From Candidatus Hydrogenedentota bacterium (lineage in GTDB: Bacteria > Hydrogenedentota > Hydrogenedentia > Hydrogenedentales > SLHB01), in assembly GCA_035416745.1 (NCBI GenBank), contig DAOLNV010000001.1, forward strand, positions 161,434 to 225,433: a stretch of DNA of 64,000 nt, written 5' to 3'. Below, piece after piece: positions 43,101-50,795 of the stretch (the first letter of the stretch is position 1; each line of letters starts with the position of its first letter). The notes beneath the pieces are model-generated. The model was given only the letters and a program-made list of their open reading frames with translations, ran no database searches and had not been told where the DNA came from. Position numbers and translations under genes: made by a program.

Positions 43101-43561
43101 GCCATCAACCAGCCCCGCAAGGTCAGGCGCGCGGACCGAACGGGCGGCGCCTGCCTTCCGGATTCGCCTACATGCGTGTCCGCGGCCCCTTGAACAGCCG
43201 TGCCTATCCCCGCGCGTTGCGGAACCGCTAGTTCGGGAGACTGAGCCCGGGCAACGTTCGCGGGACCGGACTCCGATCCCGCCGGAACGGCTTCCGTGTC
43301 CTCGAGCGCGGGCGCCTGGATCCGGGCCGGCTCCGGCATCCAGAAGAATACTCCAACCGGCAGCGCCAGCATGGGCGGAATCGCGAATTTCGCCAACGCC
43401 ACCAGCAACAACCCATATCGGAGCGGCGCCGACCGCCGCCGCAAGGCCCGGACCGCCGCGAGCATAATCACCCCGACGAGCGCAGCCTGCCATGCCGCAT
43501 GGAACGCATAGGGCCACCACAAAGCGGCCGCGCCGTTCAGAACGTCAATCACCCCGCTCAT
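40151..43561 (-). CDS. BlaR1-like M56 zinc peptidase with a repeat-LamG-repeat ectodomain
   Basis: A 1136-residue membrane protease and sensor. The N-terminal 380 residues are the BlaR1/M56 core with four to five membrane segments and the zinc motif HELAH near 246-250 (VVLAHELAHLRRRDPW). After a last helix (about 365-385) a long extracytoplasmic region follows: a first repeat domain at about 405-640, a LamG/concanavalin-like domain at 660-880 (FDGAGDFI, ATISAWIRKQ, GLVAYWNFEEGSG) and a second copy of the repeat at 895-1136. The copies share HVTDFWVLDNGV, RHREPYE, FDPN-RPDPY and TWFKK, resembling DUF3108. No penicillin-binding sensor domain is present. BlaI starts 4 bases upstream. The target and ligand are unknown. 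Confidence 0.88.
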   Translation of the reverse strand: MSGVIDVLNGAAALWWPYAFHAAWQAALVGVIMLAAVRALRRRSAPLRYGLLLVALAKFAIPPMLALPVGVFFWMPEPARIQAPALEDTEAVPAGSESGPANVARAQSPELAVPQRAGIGTAVQGAADTHVGESGRQAPPVRSARLTLRGWLMALHIAGAIMMGGWMLWSLAMLRKTLASCRPAWEGPVRDAAARASEALGLRGDVEVFLAPGDAAPMAVGLFRPAAVLPESMAEKLDPAGLEVVLAHELAHLRRRDPWVLVLENVLLTLWWFNPVVWMLVKSLRRTREDCCDDLVLSLRLADEHTYCRSLINAASTVARPGWSPAILGFADRMHPLGRRLTRLMDTTLRKPHRLSLAGIAVLAMLAIAALPGLRTASAGPAGAVTPSATGTAALSGAEETASAGAFPEIPGKVIFHGKYRHRSRGGELPEPGELWLKQTETGAVTAITRLPFMNSTEIAKGNEARQIIAYASVREAQGDKPGYRLDLNIQDGQVLVTRRGIREDWDDRALPVPKGALFDPNSRPDPYAAANIVLRGLNLAGGERKEMPVYDWDNSGDAMAAYTISFTNVGKEQVIVPAGKFEATHIVLEQVTSGDTWFKKRATHVTDFWVLDNGVIVRILRHREPYELELLEWSAPETLPGYEALAAGESLTAGGEARPYHGRAALRFDGAGDFIMVGPSESLDIRGDATISAWIRKQGDTARFDEQILWRGDETFGQDPLSLFIHNDRVTIRTDAPVAFSASSTVPVGHDWNFWTGVRDAGAGKLRVYLNGGLVGESPLPQMPVYDTSRMWIVLGAVDKGNWQYFHGDIGEIQLWNIVRSPEEIRQDMEGGIKPGTAGLVAYWNFEEGSGQELHDASGNGHDVYLGKTASPDPGDPAWITPAEGFAAAPALPPAPSLEDVPGEVAFKALYKHFSRGQEAGTAEVAYKKTPDGGLAVWSELTFYPSTYLAVSDAEKRLQKYVIHYPSGERPGYHAEYVFGQGAMQRTKVQEGQLGGDMVADVPAGASFDPNTRPDPYCVAPILLAGLNLSEGQSKELDVYDTDYTGEDVESYRIRFEHKGKERIELSTGKSFEANHVVLTQLSTARTWFKKGEGHVTDFWVLDNGVLVRIYRHREPYEVVLLTWSVPDELPGLIK

Positions 43562-43565
43562 CGTC

Positions 43566-44006
43566 CTATCCCTTTCTTGCTCTCGTTTGTTGACGTCGCA
43601 AATCGTCCAGAAGCTTCTGTAACTCGTCGACTTCCTCGACCGAGGGCGGGCGCGTCTCGAACAACGAGGCGAACATGGCCGCGCCGCTCCCCCCAAACAC
43701 CCGCTCGTGAAGGTCCCGCATTATCTTTCTATAAACCGGTTCAGGCGTATGGACAGCACGGAAAACGAACGCCTTGCCGAAATTCCCCTTGCGCTTGCTG
43801 ACCAGCCCCTTGGCTTCAAGGCGTTTCAGCAGGGTCACCAGAGCCCCGTGCGTCATGGGACGGTACGGCGCCATTTCCTCGCGAATATGCCGGGCCGTGG
43901 CTTCTCCCTTCTGCCAGAGGCAGGCCATCACTTCCAGTTCCGCGCCGGGCAGGTTTTCGAGGGCTTTGCGCGCGCTTTCGGTGGGTCTTTGTCGTTTGTT
44001 GGTCAT
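43566..44006 (-). CDS. BlaI/MecI-family repressor
   Basis: A 146-residue winged-helix repressor that represses a promoter until cleaved by the partner M56 protease. The N-terminal domain carries LPGAELEVMACLWQKGEATA and the recognition part YRPMTHGALVTLLKRLEAKGLV, followed by the wing. The C-terminal dimer and cleavage region ends in a charged tail. The ATG at 44006 has GGAGG 7 bases upstream. The M56 gene starts 4 bases after its stop. A strong promoter with an inverted repeat over its -10 box lies upstream, as in autoregulated BlaI genes. Confidence 0.93.
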   Translation of the reverse strand: MTNKRQRPTESARKALENLPGAELEVMACLWQKGEATARHIREEMAPYRPMTHGALVTLLKRLEAKGLVSKRKGNFGKAFVFRAVHTPEPVYRKIMRDLHERVFGGSGAAMFASLFETRPPSVEEVDELQKLLDDLRRQQTRARKG

Positions 44007-44062
44007 GTAGCGGCCTCCAACTTGCCGACGAGGGCTCGGGGCGGGTTTCGGAACCGGCCTCA

Positions 44063-44091
44063 AAAATATACCTTCGTATACATCCTGTCAA
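44063..44091 (-). promoter_or_regulatory. BlaI-type autoregulated promoter with operator
   Basis: On the minus strand TTGACA (44091-44086), a 17-base spacer and TATTTT (44068-44063) form a promoter for blaI. Within it lies the inverted repeat TATAC-GAAG-GTATA (44080-44067), which touches the -10 box. BlaI/MecI operators have TACA/TGTA arms in this position, so the site probably binds BlaI. The start point would lie near 44056, about 50 bases before the ATG. Confidence 0.75.
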
Positions 44092-44130
44092 GCAAAAAAT
44101 ACGCGGGCATTTTTTGAACATTCCGGGGGA

Positions 44131-44159
44131 TTGACCGGGCGCAAGGCCGCTGCTACGAT
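44131..44159 (+). promoter_or_regulatory. Sigma-70-like promoter, divergent from blaI
   Basis: TTGACC (44131-44136), a 17-base spacer and TACGAT (44154-44159) precede the secreted protein gene. A start point near 44166 would exclude the earlier ATG at 44131 and supports a start at 44206 or 44242. Confidence 0.5.
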
Positions 44160-44241
44160 GATGCCGCAGGCTAAAGCATGTCCCTGCAACAGGTTACTTG
44201 GGCCGATGAACGAGCAACAGGGGGCAACAAGAGAGTCGCTT

Positions 44242-45615
44242 ATGCTCCGTTCTTCAAAAAGTATTGCGCGTATGCTTGCCCTGGCGCTCCTGACGTTCTG
44301 TTCTTTCGCTGGCGCCGAGAGCCTCTCGCCTGAACAGGAATCCGCTTTGCGTGATATTGCCCGGGGCGAGGCAACTGTCTGGCCGGGGCTTTCCCCTGAG
44401 CAAATTCTCGCCATACAGGAAAAAGCGGAATCCCATTTTGTGCGTTACCAGAGGCAGCACCTGCCGCATGGCCTCAATGCGGACCTTATTTGGACGGATC
44501 GAGGGCGCGCACAATTGGCGGAATACAAAGGGCTCGGCGACGGCGCCATCTGGACCGGCCATTACCTGGCCTCCTTGGCATTTCGTTACCATCTGGACCC
44601 GGCCCCGTCGACCCGCGACGCGATTCTGGAGACGCTGGATGCGATCGATCGGCTTACGCTCGTGAGCGGCCGTGAAGGGTATATCGCGCGTTACGCAGGT
44701 CCCGCGGATGATCCGGTCTACGCGGAATACTACCGGCAAAGCGGAGGAACCGATTGGTTTCGCCCCGGACTGGGCAGAAATGCTTACCGAGGCACTTCTC
44801 CCTATGACGATTTTGTATGGCTCGGGGACAGCTCCCGCGACGTCTACGACGGCATTCAATTCGGCCTTGCAGCGCTTTGGATCTATGTGGAGGACGAAGA
44901 GGTCCGTGCCCGTGTAAAGGCCATAGTGAGGCGTGTCGGAAGACGCCTTGAAAACGATTCCTTCGTGATTTGGGACGGCGGGTTCAATATCACGCTGCCG
45001 TCTCTCTACTCGTATCCGGTCTGGCCCTTGCTGATGGTGTCGGTCTGTCCCGAAGACTTCTCGTCTGTACGCTTCAATTACCAGGTGGGTTCGTTTCTCT
45101 ATCGCGTCTGCGCCCGTTATTGGGGATTGAACATAAGGACGGAGCACGACAGACAATATTACCCGAACAATCTGAATTTAATCCGCCTGTTTACCCTCTG
45201 CCAATTGGAGGACTGCCCGGAACGCAAAGCCGAGTATCAAGACATACTTCGGAACGCCTGCCATGGGGAACTGAGCAATCACCTCAACGCACACTTCGCG
45301 GCGATCTACTTGCTCTGCACCGGCGACGACGACCCCGGCGCCGTCGCCACTCTTCAAGGGTCGCTTCTGGATTTCCCCGAGGAAAAGTGGGAGATGCCCG
45401 TGGACCACCGTGGCGAAGTGGAAATGCTGGACGCCGACTACGCGCGATATGCCTTGCTGCCTTCTGAGCGGCCCATGCGCGATTTCCTCTGGCAGCGGCC
45501 TCCCGCGCTCGCCCACGGCGGCTCCGGCGAACCGATCGAATACCCCGGCATCGACATGTTCTTGCCCTATTGGATGGCGCGCGTGGCAGGCGTCCTTCCG
45601 AACGGCGGATTCTGA
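44242..45615 (+). CDS. Secreted protein, probably six-hairpin-glycosidase-like
   Basis: A 457-residue protein with a signal peptide from the ATG at 44242 (SIARMLALALLTFCSFAGA). The chain is helix-rich, with LGDGAIWTGHYLASLAFRYHL, DAILETLDAIDRL and DGIQFGLAALWIYVEDEEVR as paired helices, suggesting an alpha/alpha toroid like six-hairpin glycosidases. I cannot identify a family or catalytic residues. The start has only a weak GAGAG site; an earlier ATG at 44206 is possible. It is divergent from blaI, with its own promoter, and ends 185 bases before the Gfo/Idh gene. The function is unknown but a carbohydrate role is likely from context. Confidence 0.65.
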   Translation: MLRSSKSIARMLALALLTFCSFAGAESLSPEQESALRDIARGEATVWPGLSPEQILAIQEKAESHFVRYQRQHLPHGLNADLIWTDRGRAQLAEYKGLGDGAIWTGHYLASLAFRYHLDPAPSTRDAILETLDAIDRLTLVSGREGYIARYAGPADDPVYAEYYRQSGGTDWFRPGLGRNAYRGTSPYDDFVWLGDSSRDVYDGIQFGLAALWIYVEDEEVRARVKAIVRRVGRRLENDSFVIWDGGFNITLPSLYSYPVWPLLMVSVCPEDFSSVRFNYQVGSFLYRVCARYWGLNIRTEHDRQYYPNNLNLIRLFTLCQLEDCPERKAEYQDILRNACHGELSNHLNAHFAAIYLLCTGDDDPGAVATLQGSLLDFPEEKWEMPVDHRGEVEMLDADYARYALLPSERPMRDFLWQRPPALAHGGSGEPIEYPGIDMFLPYWMARVAGVLPNGGF

Positions 45616-45800
45616 GCCATGTGAGAGTGAAAGAAGGGCGTGCATGTCTCGACTTCCGCACAACCCCCGCGAACTATCGGGGCATTCCTGTCCGCCATTG
45701 ATCCCCTTCCCGGCAATTGCCTAGACTACCCGCGGGCGCGGAAGATACGACCCGTTGGATGCCGAAAACGTGGACACCTGTTCAGGAAGGGGGTTCTGAC

Positions 45801-46982
45801 ATGGAGAAGAAGACGGTTCGCGCGGGAATCGTGGGGGCGGGGTTTGCGGCCCGGTTCCATTACGAGGCGATCACCAAAGTCTACGGCACGCATGTGGACG
45901 TGAAGGGGGTCTACGCCCTCGACACCGCCCAGGCCAAGGCGTTCGCGGAGGAGCGGGGTATCCGCTGCTACGATTCACTCGAATCGCTCATCGGCGACGT
46001 GGACGTCGTCCATTGTTGCGTCATCGTGGCTGCTCACGAAGAAATCGCCGTCGCCGCCCTCGAGCAGGACAGGCATGTCATCGTCGAGAAACCCCTTACC
46101 GGCTATCTCGGCGACGGCACGCAGGCATTTCACGGGGACCGGTTTCCGAAAGAGGAGGCCCTGAGATACGGGCTTGCGAGCGTGGACCGCATGCTCGCGG
46201 CCGAAGAAAAGAGCAAGGGCAGGGTCCTCTACGCCGAAAACTGGGTATACGCGCCGGCCATCCAGCGCGAACGCGAGGTTATCGAGAAGACAGGCGCCCA
46301 GATTCTCTGGATCCATGGCGAAGAGGCTCATTCGGGGTCGCACAACCCCACGTATGCCTACTGGAAGTACTCGGGCGGCGGGGTTCTTATCGGCAAAGGC
46401 TGCCACCCCCTCACGGCCGCGCTGTATCTCAAGCGCGTCGAGGGGCGCGCCCGCGACGGCAGACCCATCCGCCCCAAGACGGTCACCGCCCGCGCCCACG
46501 CCCTCACCCGCATGAAAACGTTTCGCGACGCCGGGCATATCCGGTGCGACTACCACGACATCGACGATTTCTCGATGATGCACGTGACGTTCGAGGACGG
46601 CACCCTCGCAACGGTGTTTGCGTCTGATATCGTCTTGGGGGGCATTCACAATTGGCTCGAGGTGGCCGCGAACAACCATCGCACCATCTGCAACATCAAT
46701 CCGAACACCTCGATGCAGGTCTACAACCCCAAGGAGTCCAATTTCGCCGGCGTCTATACCGTCGAAAAGATCGAAACCAAACAGGGCTGGACCAACATCC
46801 CGCCGGACGAGGACTGGTCGACGGGATATCCCCAGGAAATCGAGGCGTTCTACCGGGCCGTAGCGTATGGGGATTCCGTGGAAAGCGACAGCCGGCTGGC
46901 CGCCGACGCCATCTCGACCATCTACAGCGCATACGTCTCGAACGAACGCGGCGGGGCCGAGGTCGGCATAAAGGTGTATTAG
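45801..46982 (+). CDS. Gfo/Idh/MocA-family oxidoreductase (cytoplasmic)
   Basis: A 393-residue NAD(P)-dependent oxidoreductase without a signal peptide. The Rossmann motif GIVGAGFAARFHYEAI lies at about 9-24. The family motif VIVEKPLTG with the catalytic lysine is followed by an insertion (GDGTQAFHGDRFPKEE) that marks a distinct subfamily. GGGVLIGKGCHPL holds the expected histidine. The ATG at 45801 has an AGGAAGGGGG site 7-16 bases upstream. It probably oxidises a sugar or inositol derivative. A glycosidase remnant lies just downstream, so this may be what is left of a sugar-use operon. Confidence 0.92.
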   Translation: MEKKTVRAGIVGAGFAARFHYEAITKVYGTHVDVKGVYALDTAQAKAFAEERGIRCYDSLESLIGDVDVVHCCVIVAAHEEIAVAALEQDRHVIVEKPLTGYLGDGTQAFHGDRFPKEEALRYGLASVDRMLAAEEKSKGRVLYAENWVYAPAIQREREVIEKTGAQILWIHGEEAHSGSHNPTYAYWKYSGGGVLIGKGCHPLTAALYLKRVEGRARDGRPIRPKTVTARAHALTRMKTFRDAGHIRCDYHDIDDFSMMHVTFEDGTLATVFASDIVLGGIHNWLEVAANNHRTICNINPNTSMQVYNPKESNFAGVYTVEKIETKQGWTNIPPDEDWSTGYPQEIEAFYRAVAYGDSVESDSRLAADAISTIYSAYVSNERGGAEVGIKVY

Positions 46983-47095
46983 ACCCTGTGTCTTCTTCGG
47001 TATTGCCGCTAGGAGGGCCGCTCTATGCCTCGCATGCGCATACGCGGGCGAATCGCAGAAAGGTGCGGCCATGGAGGCGTCACAAGGGCTGCCGG

Positions 47096-47259
47096 GCGCT
47101 GGAGAATCCCCTGTGGCGGTTGCCCGAAACGCACCTTCGCGATCCCGCCGCGGTCGTCCACGAGGGTGTCGTGTACCTCTATTTCACGTATTACGGCCCC
47201 AAGGCGGCCACATGAGCTTCCTGCTCGTTGAAAGCTCCGATCTCATTCACTGGCACTGA
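47096..47259 (+). pseudogene. Remnant of a GH43-like glycosidase
   Basis: In one frame ENPLWRLPETHLRDPAAVV is followed by VYLYFTYYGP up to a stop at 47213-47215. The next frame continues FLLVESSDLIHW to a stop at 47257-47259. The RDP-containing start and the VESSDLIHW segment resemble the N-terminus of GH43/GH32/GH130-type five-bladed glycosidases, where RDP marks the first blade. Only about 50 codons survive, with a frame change and no start signal. This is a decayed fragment that extends the 307-base gap between the Gfo/Idh and DinB genes. Confidence 0.5.
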
Positions 47260-47289
47260 ACCACGTGAGGGCCGGTGGCCGGCCCCGGC

Positions 47290-47787
47290 TCAGCCTCGCT
47301 CATCCGCGGACGGACCGTAGATTGCGGGAAGCGGGACATTGTTCATGCGCGCGTACACCGCGAGCTGTCCGCGATGATGGTAATGATGATTCAGGACCAT
47401 GCTCCGCAGCACGGCGTAGCGCGGCAGGTCGATGATGGGTTTGCCGCCCATCACCATTTTCCAGTTCTTCATCATGTGCTGGTCGGACACGCCGTCCAAC
47501 GCGCCGAGAGCCTCCTCGAGATGCTTGTCGAACATCTGCAGCAGTCCGGCGGCACTCTCGGCGATAACCGGTTTGTACTCCTCGGGATTGAATTGCAGTT
47601 CGTCCATGGTAATGATGGGCGGCGCGTAGCCCAGGCAATCCGCGAGGTGAGACGCCAGATGTCCCAGCGGCATCGATTTTTCGTGGGGCTTCCATCCGAA
47701 CAGGTCTGCGGGCAGACGCTCGAGCAGTCTGCGCGTGCCCTTGGCCTCCTGGGCCATCTCCTGTGCCATGGCTTCCGCGATACGCAT
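47290..47787 (-). CDS. DinB superfamily protein
   Basis: A 165-residue four-helix-bundle protein of the DinB/YfiT-like superfamily, which binds a metal and often acts as a small-molecule transferase. Candidate metal ligands are H47 in HLASHLAD and the histidines of LNHHYHHRGQL near 134-142. The ATG at 47787 has GGAGG 6 bases upstream. The partner and substrate are unknown; some relatives use bacillithiol or mycothiol. It stands alone between a glycosidase remnant and msrA. Confidence 0.88.
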   Translation of the reverse strand: MRIAEAMAQEMAQEAKGTRRLLERLPADLFGWKPHEKSMPLGHLASHLADCLGYAPPIITMDELQFNPEEYKPVIAESAAGLLQMFDKHLEEALGALDGVSDQHMMKNWKMVMGGKPIIDLPRYAVLRSMVLNHHYHHRGQLAVYARMNNVPLPAIYGPSADERG

Positions 47788-47929
47788 GACGCACCTCCCC
47801 TTCCTGAAAAACCCGTTGTCTGAATGCCGCAACCCGGAAGAATCAGTTCCAATCTACAAGAAAATCCCCGTGGTTTCCACCCGCTCCGGGCTTCTATGCC
47901 GTGCGCGGGTACGGAACGGCCACCACGTA

Positions 47930-48532
47930 TCAGAGCGGGCAGCGCCTCAAACCATTCTTCTGGAAATACTGCTGGTGGTAGTCCTCGGCGCGCCAGAACG
48001 TCTGCGCCGGCACGATCTCGGTCACGATGGGTTTGCTGTATTTACCGGACTTCTCGAGGGCCTTCTGGGATGCCTTGGCGGCCGCTTCCTGCTCGGGCGT
48101 GTGATAAAAAATGGCGGACCGGTACTGGTGGCCGACGTCGGGACCTTGCCGGTTCCGCTGGGTCGGATCGTGCTCTTTCCAGAACACGTCGAGCAATTCC
48201 TCGTAGCTGACAATCTCGGGGTCGAAGAGGAGCTCGACGGCTTCGGCATGGCCGGTCGTGCCCATACATACCTCCCTGTAGGTGGGGTCTTTCTTGTCGC
48301 CGCCCGTATACCCTACGGAAGTGGCCTGTACACCCTCGACGCGGCGAAACGCCTCCTCAACATGCCAGAAGCAGCCCGCCGCAAATGTGGCCTTTTCCAT
48401 GTTCCCGGCTCCTTTGAACGTAGACGTGTCTCCCGCCACGCCCTGATTCTCTTCCTTAGCCCCCACGTGTCCCACAAGATAGATGAAGAGCACCGTTCCG
48501 AGCGCAATCAGCAATAACGCGTTCCTCCGCAT
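47930..48532 (-). CDS. msrA: Peptide methionine-S-sulfoxide reductase MsrA with an N-terminal membrane/export segment
   Basis: Reduces methionine-S-sulfoxide in proteins. From the ATG at 48532 (GGAGG 7 bases upstream) the protein is 200 residues with a hydrophobic segment (NALLLIALGTVLFIYLVG) before the enzyme domain. The catalytic motif is GCFWHVEE with C54. GHAEAVELLFDPE, YEELLDVFWKEHDPTQ and DVGHQYRSAIFY are hallmark MsrA segments, and a cysteine near the C-terminus (LRRCPL) could be the resolving residue. A second in-frame ATG at 48400 has its own AAAGGAG 8 bases upstream and would give a 156-residue soluble MsrA. The gene may therefore make both an exported/anchored and a cytoplasmic form. 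Confidence 0.93.
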   Translation of the reverse strand: MRRNALLLIALGTVLFIYLVGHVGAKEENQGVAGDTSTFKGAGNMEKATFAAGCFWHVEEAFRRVEGVQATSVGYTGGDKKDPTYREVCMGTTGHAEAVELLFDPEIVSYEELLDVFWKEHDPTQRNRQGPDVGHQYRSAIFYHTPEQEAAAKASQKALEKSGKYSKPIVTEIVPAQTFWRAEDYHQQYFQKNGLRRCPL

Positions 48533-48728
48533 TGGGAATCCTCCGTCTCTGTTCTCTCGGAGAAAACAATCAAAACGGCGCGCATAGTCCCACAAGACCG
48601 GGGAAATGAAACCGCTGCGGCGTTGTCCACCGTTGTGGCGTGGTCTCCTGACCGCGCCACGCTTCCGGCCGAAGGTCTCCAAGACGAAAAGCGTGGGCCA
48701 GACGCCAGCGCAACCACGACGCGCTTTC

Positions 48729-50669
48729 TCAGGCCGGCGCGCCGTCGCCTTTTCCCGGGACAAACTTGGCTTCGAGGGCGGTCATGGCAAAGAGCCAGGT
48801 ATCGAGCACGGGGTGCAGGGCCGGTTCCTTGTCCCATGCCAGTTGTTTGGTGCTTTCCCATTCTCTCCTGGCTTCGTGGTCTTGGCCGAGCGCCTTGGCG
48901 TGAAACGCCCGTGCCAATCCCAGCGCGAGTTGCGCGTGGTGTTTCAGGTAGAACCAGGAAGCACGGTGGCAGGGGGCATCCGAGTCGAGATTCGCGTCGA
49001 TCACCGGCATGAAGCTCTGAATGAGGCCCGGGACTTTCGCGAAACGTTGCGCTTGCTCGGGATCCGCCCACCCTTTCTCGCCGCGGATGTATACGGGGTC
49101 GAAGAGCTCGGTTAACCGTTCGAGATAGTCGCGGCAGGCGGCGCCGTCCGTCCCGAAGGCGCTCGCGAAATAGTCATCGGCCAAGATGTCGAAATCCGCC
49201 GCTGCGTTCCAGAGGGTTTGCCCCATGGCGGTCATGGCGAGACCCGTCGGGAGGAAGATGCGCTGGATCTGGCAGCTCACGTAACCGTTCAGCCCGATTT
49301 TCGCCAGCCCCTTCATATCCTCCGCGATTGTGCGCGAAATCTGCATGTGACCGGGGTCGTTCGAGTGGTCCCACATCAGGTGGTAGTCGAAATCGAAGCT
49401 GTCGCCGTCGAACATCTCTTGCCAGGCCTTCAGAAACGCGACATTGTCATCCACGCTCTTCGGGAACTCGAGCTTGTTGCGCTCGAACGGCGGCAACTCG
49501 GGCAGGGTCTCGCTCGCTTCGAACGTCTCGCTGTAGGTCCGTACAATCGGGGCGAACATCAGGACGAAACGGTCGGGGTTCTCGAACTTCTCCTTCACCG
49601 GCGGCCACAAGAGGTCCACGTAGATCAGAAACACGATCCGCGTCTTGAGCCCGGCCTCCGAAAGGCGGCCGTCGAGCTCGTTCAGCATCATGACGTAGAA
49701 ATCGGATGGCCGCGCCCTGGCGCATTCCGCGCACTCGCAGTTGTTGTTTGTGCCGTCAGCCAGCCAAAAATGCAGGTAGTCGATGTTCGGATGATCGCGG
49801 GCATACGCGACAACGGCGTCGACGACCATGCGCCGCACCTCGGGATTCGAATAGCAGAGGTTGGTGTCGAGGGCCACGCCTTTCCAGAAATCGCGTTTGC
49901 CGTTGACCTCGGCCAGGTATTTCGCCACATCGGGCGGGGCGCTGCGGGCCTGCTTGTCCCAGCCCAGCCCGGGAATGCCGAAGGGCTCGCAGGTCCACCC
50001 GTGCCCGACTTTGTGATACAGCAGCCCGCGCCGCTTGATCTCGTGCTCGAGCAACGCGGTATATTCGCGGGCTTTTGGGATCGAGAGCGGCGCGCCTTGC
50101 CTGTTGGGGTTGCCGGTGTGCCGGTACCATCGGTCGAAAAACGTGTGACCTTCGCGAAACTGAATGAAGTACCCGTTGAATCCCAGTTTCGGAAGCCAGT
50201 CCACCATATCCCGCACGTGCTCGTAACTGACCGCCCCCTCGATGCACACGGCGCGGTGGCGACAGGAGGGAGTCTCAGAAACGCGGACGTCCCTCAGTTC
50301 GTCGAGCTTTGGCGCGTAGGCCCCGTCGTCGCCGGGCCGCACCCACCGGCAGCCCAGTTCCGTCAGATACCGGTACACGGCCAGCAACACGCTCCGCGGA
50401 TTGATGCCCGCGATAATCCCCGTGGCGCCCGTTGTATCGATGTGAATGGCATCGTCCAGGTCCGGGTCGGCCACGCCCGGGGCGCTGATTTCGGGAAAGT
50501 CCGCCATCAGTCCCAAGGCCAAGCTTTCGGCAGCGCCGTTGTTCACGGCGGCGTAAGAGCCCGTAAGCCGTTCAAGGTACTGTGTCAGCTCCTCCGCGGC
50601 CAGGTCGACGGCGGGGTGCTCGCTAGCTACCCGTATTGAAATAAGTTTCGGCAATTTGCTGAATACCAT
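48729..50669 (-). CDS. DUF4838-domain protein (glycosidase-like)
   Basis: A 646-residue protein. The N-terminal part (about 1-120) resembles the N-terminal domain of GH67/GH20-type enzymes (EHPAVDLAAEELTQYLERL). The DUF4838 region has HFWLADGTNNNCECAECARAR, a cysteine cluster typical of the family, followed by DFYVMMLNELDGRL. DUF4838 proteins are predicted TIM-barrel carbohydrate enzymes of unproved activity. Unlike most relatives, no signal peptide is visible at the ATG (50669, AAGGG 7 bases upstream), so it may be cytoplasmic or the true start may be missed. It lies between msrA and an ion transporter on the same strand. Confidence 0.82.
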   Translation of the reverse strand: MVFSKLPKLISIRVASEHPAVDLAAEELTQYLERLTGSYAAVNNGAAESLALGLMADFPEISAPGVADPDLDDAIHIDTTGATGIIAGINPRSVLLAVYRYLTELGCRWVRPGDDGAYAPKLDELRDVRVSETPSCRHRAVCIEGAVSYEHVRDMVDWLPKLGFNGYFIQFREGHTFFDRWYRHTGNPNRQGAPLSIPKAREYTALLEHEIKRRGLLYHKVGHGWTCEPFGIPGLGWDKQARSAPPDVAKYLAEVNGKRDFWKGVALDTNLCYSNPEVRRMVVDAVVAYARDHPNIDYLHFWLADGTNNNCECAECARARPSDFYVMMLNELDGRLSEAGLKTRIVFLIYVDLLWPPVKEKFENPDRFVLMFAPIVRTYSETFEASETLPELPPFERNKLEFPKSVDDNVAFLKAWQEMFDGDSFDFDYHLMWDHSNDPGHMQISRTIAEDMKGLAKIGLNGYVSCQIQRIFLPTGLAMTAMGQTLWNAAADFDILADDYFASAFGTDGAACRDYLERLTELFDPVYIRGEKGWADPEQAQRFAKVPGLIQSFMPVIDANLDSDAPCHRASWFYLKHHAQLALGLARAFHAKALGQDHEARREWESTKQLAWDKEPALHPVLDTWLFAMTALEAKFVPGKGDGAPA

Positions 50670-50795
50670 TTTCGCACCCTTTCATCAATTCGCGCCAGAG
50701 TGCCCTGATGGAAGATCGCCAGAGCCAGCATAGCGCATTTCGGCGCGGAGAAAAAGGGGCGGAGCGGCGAAGTCTTGACCACGCCTCTTGTGCGG

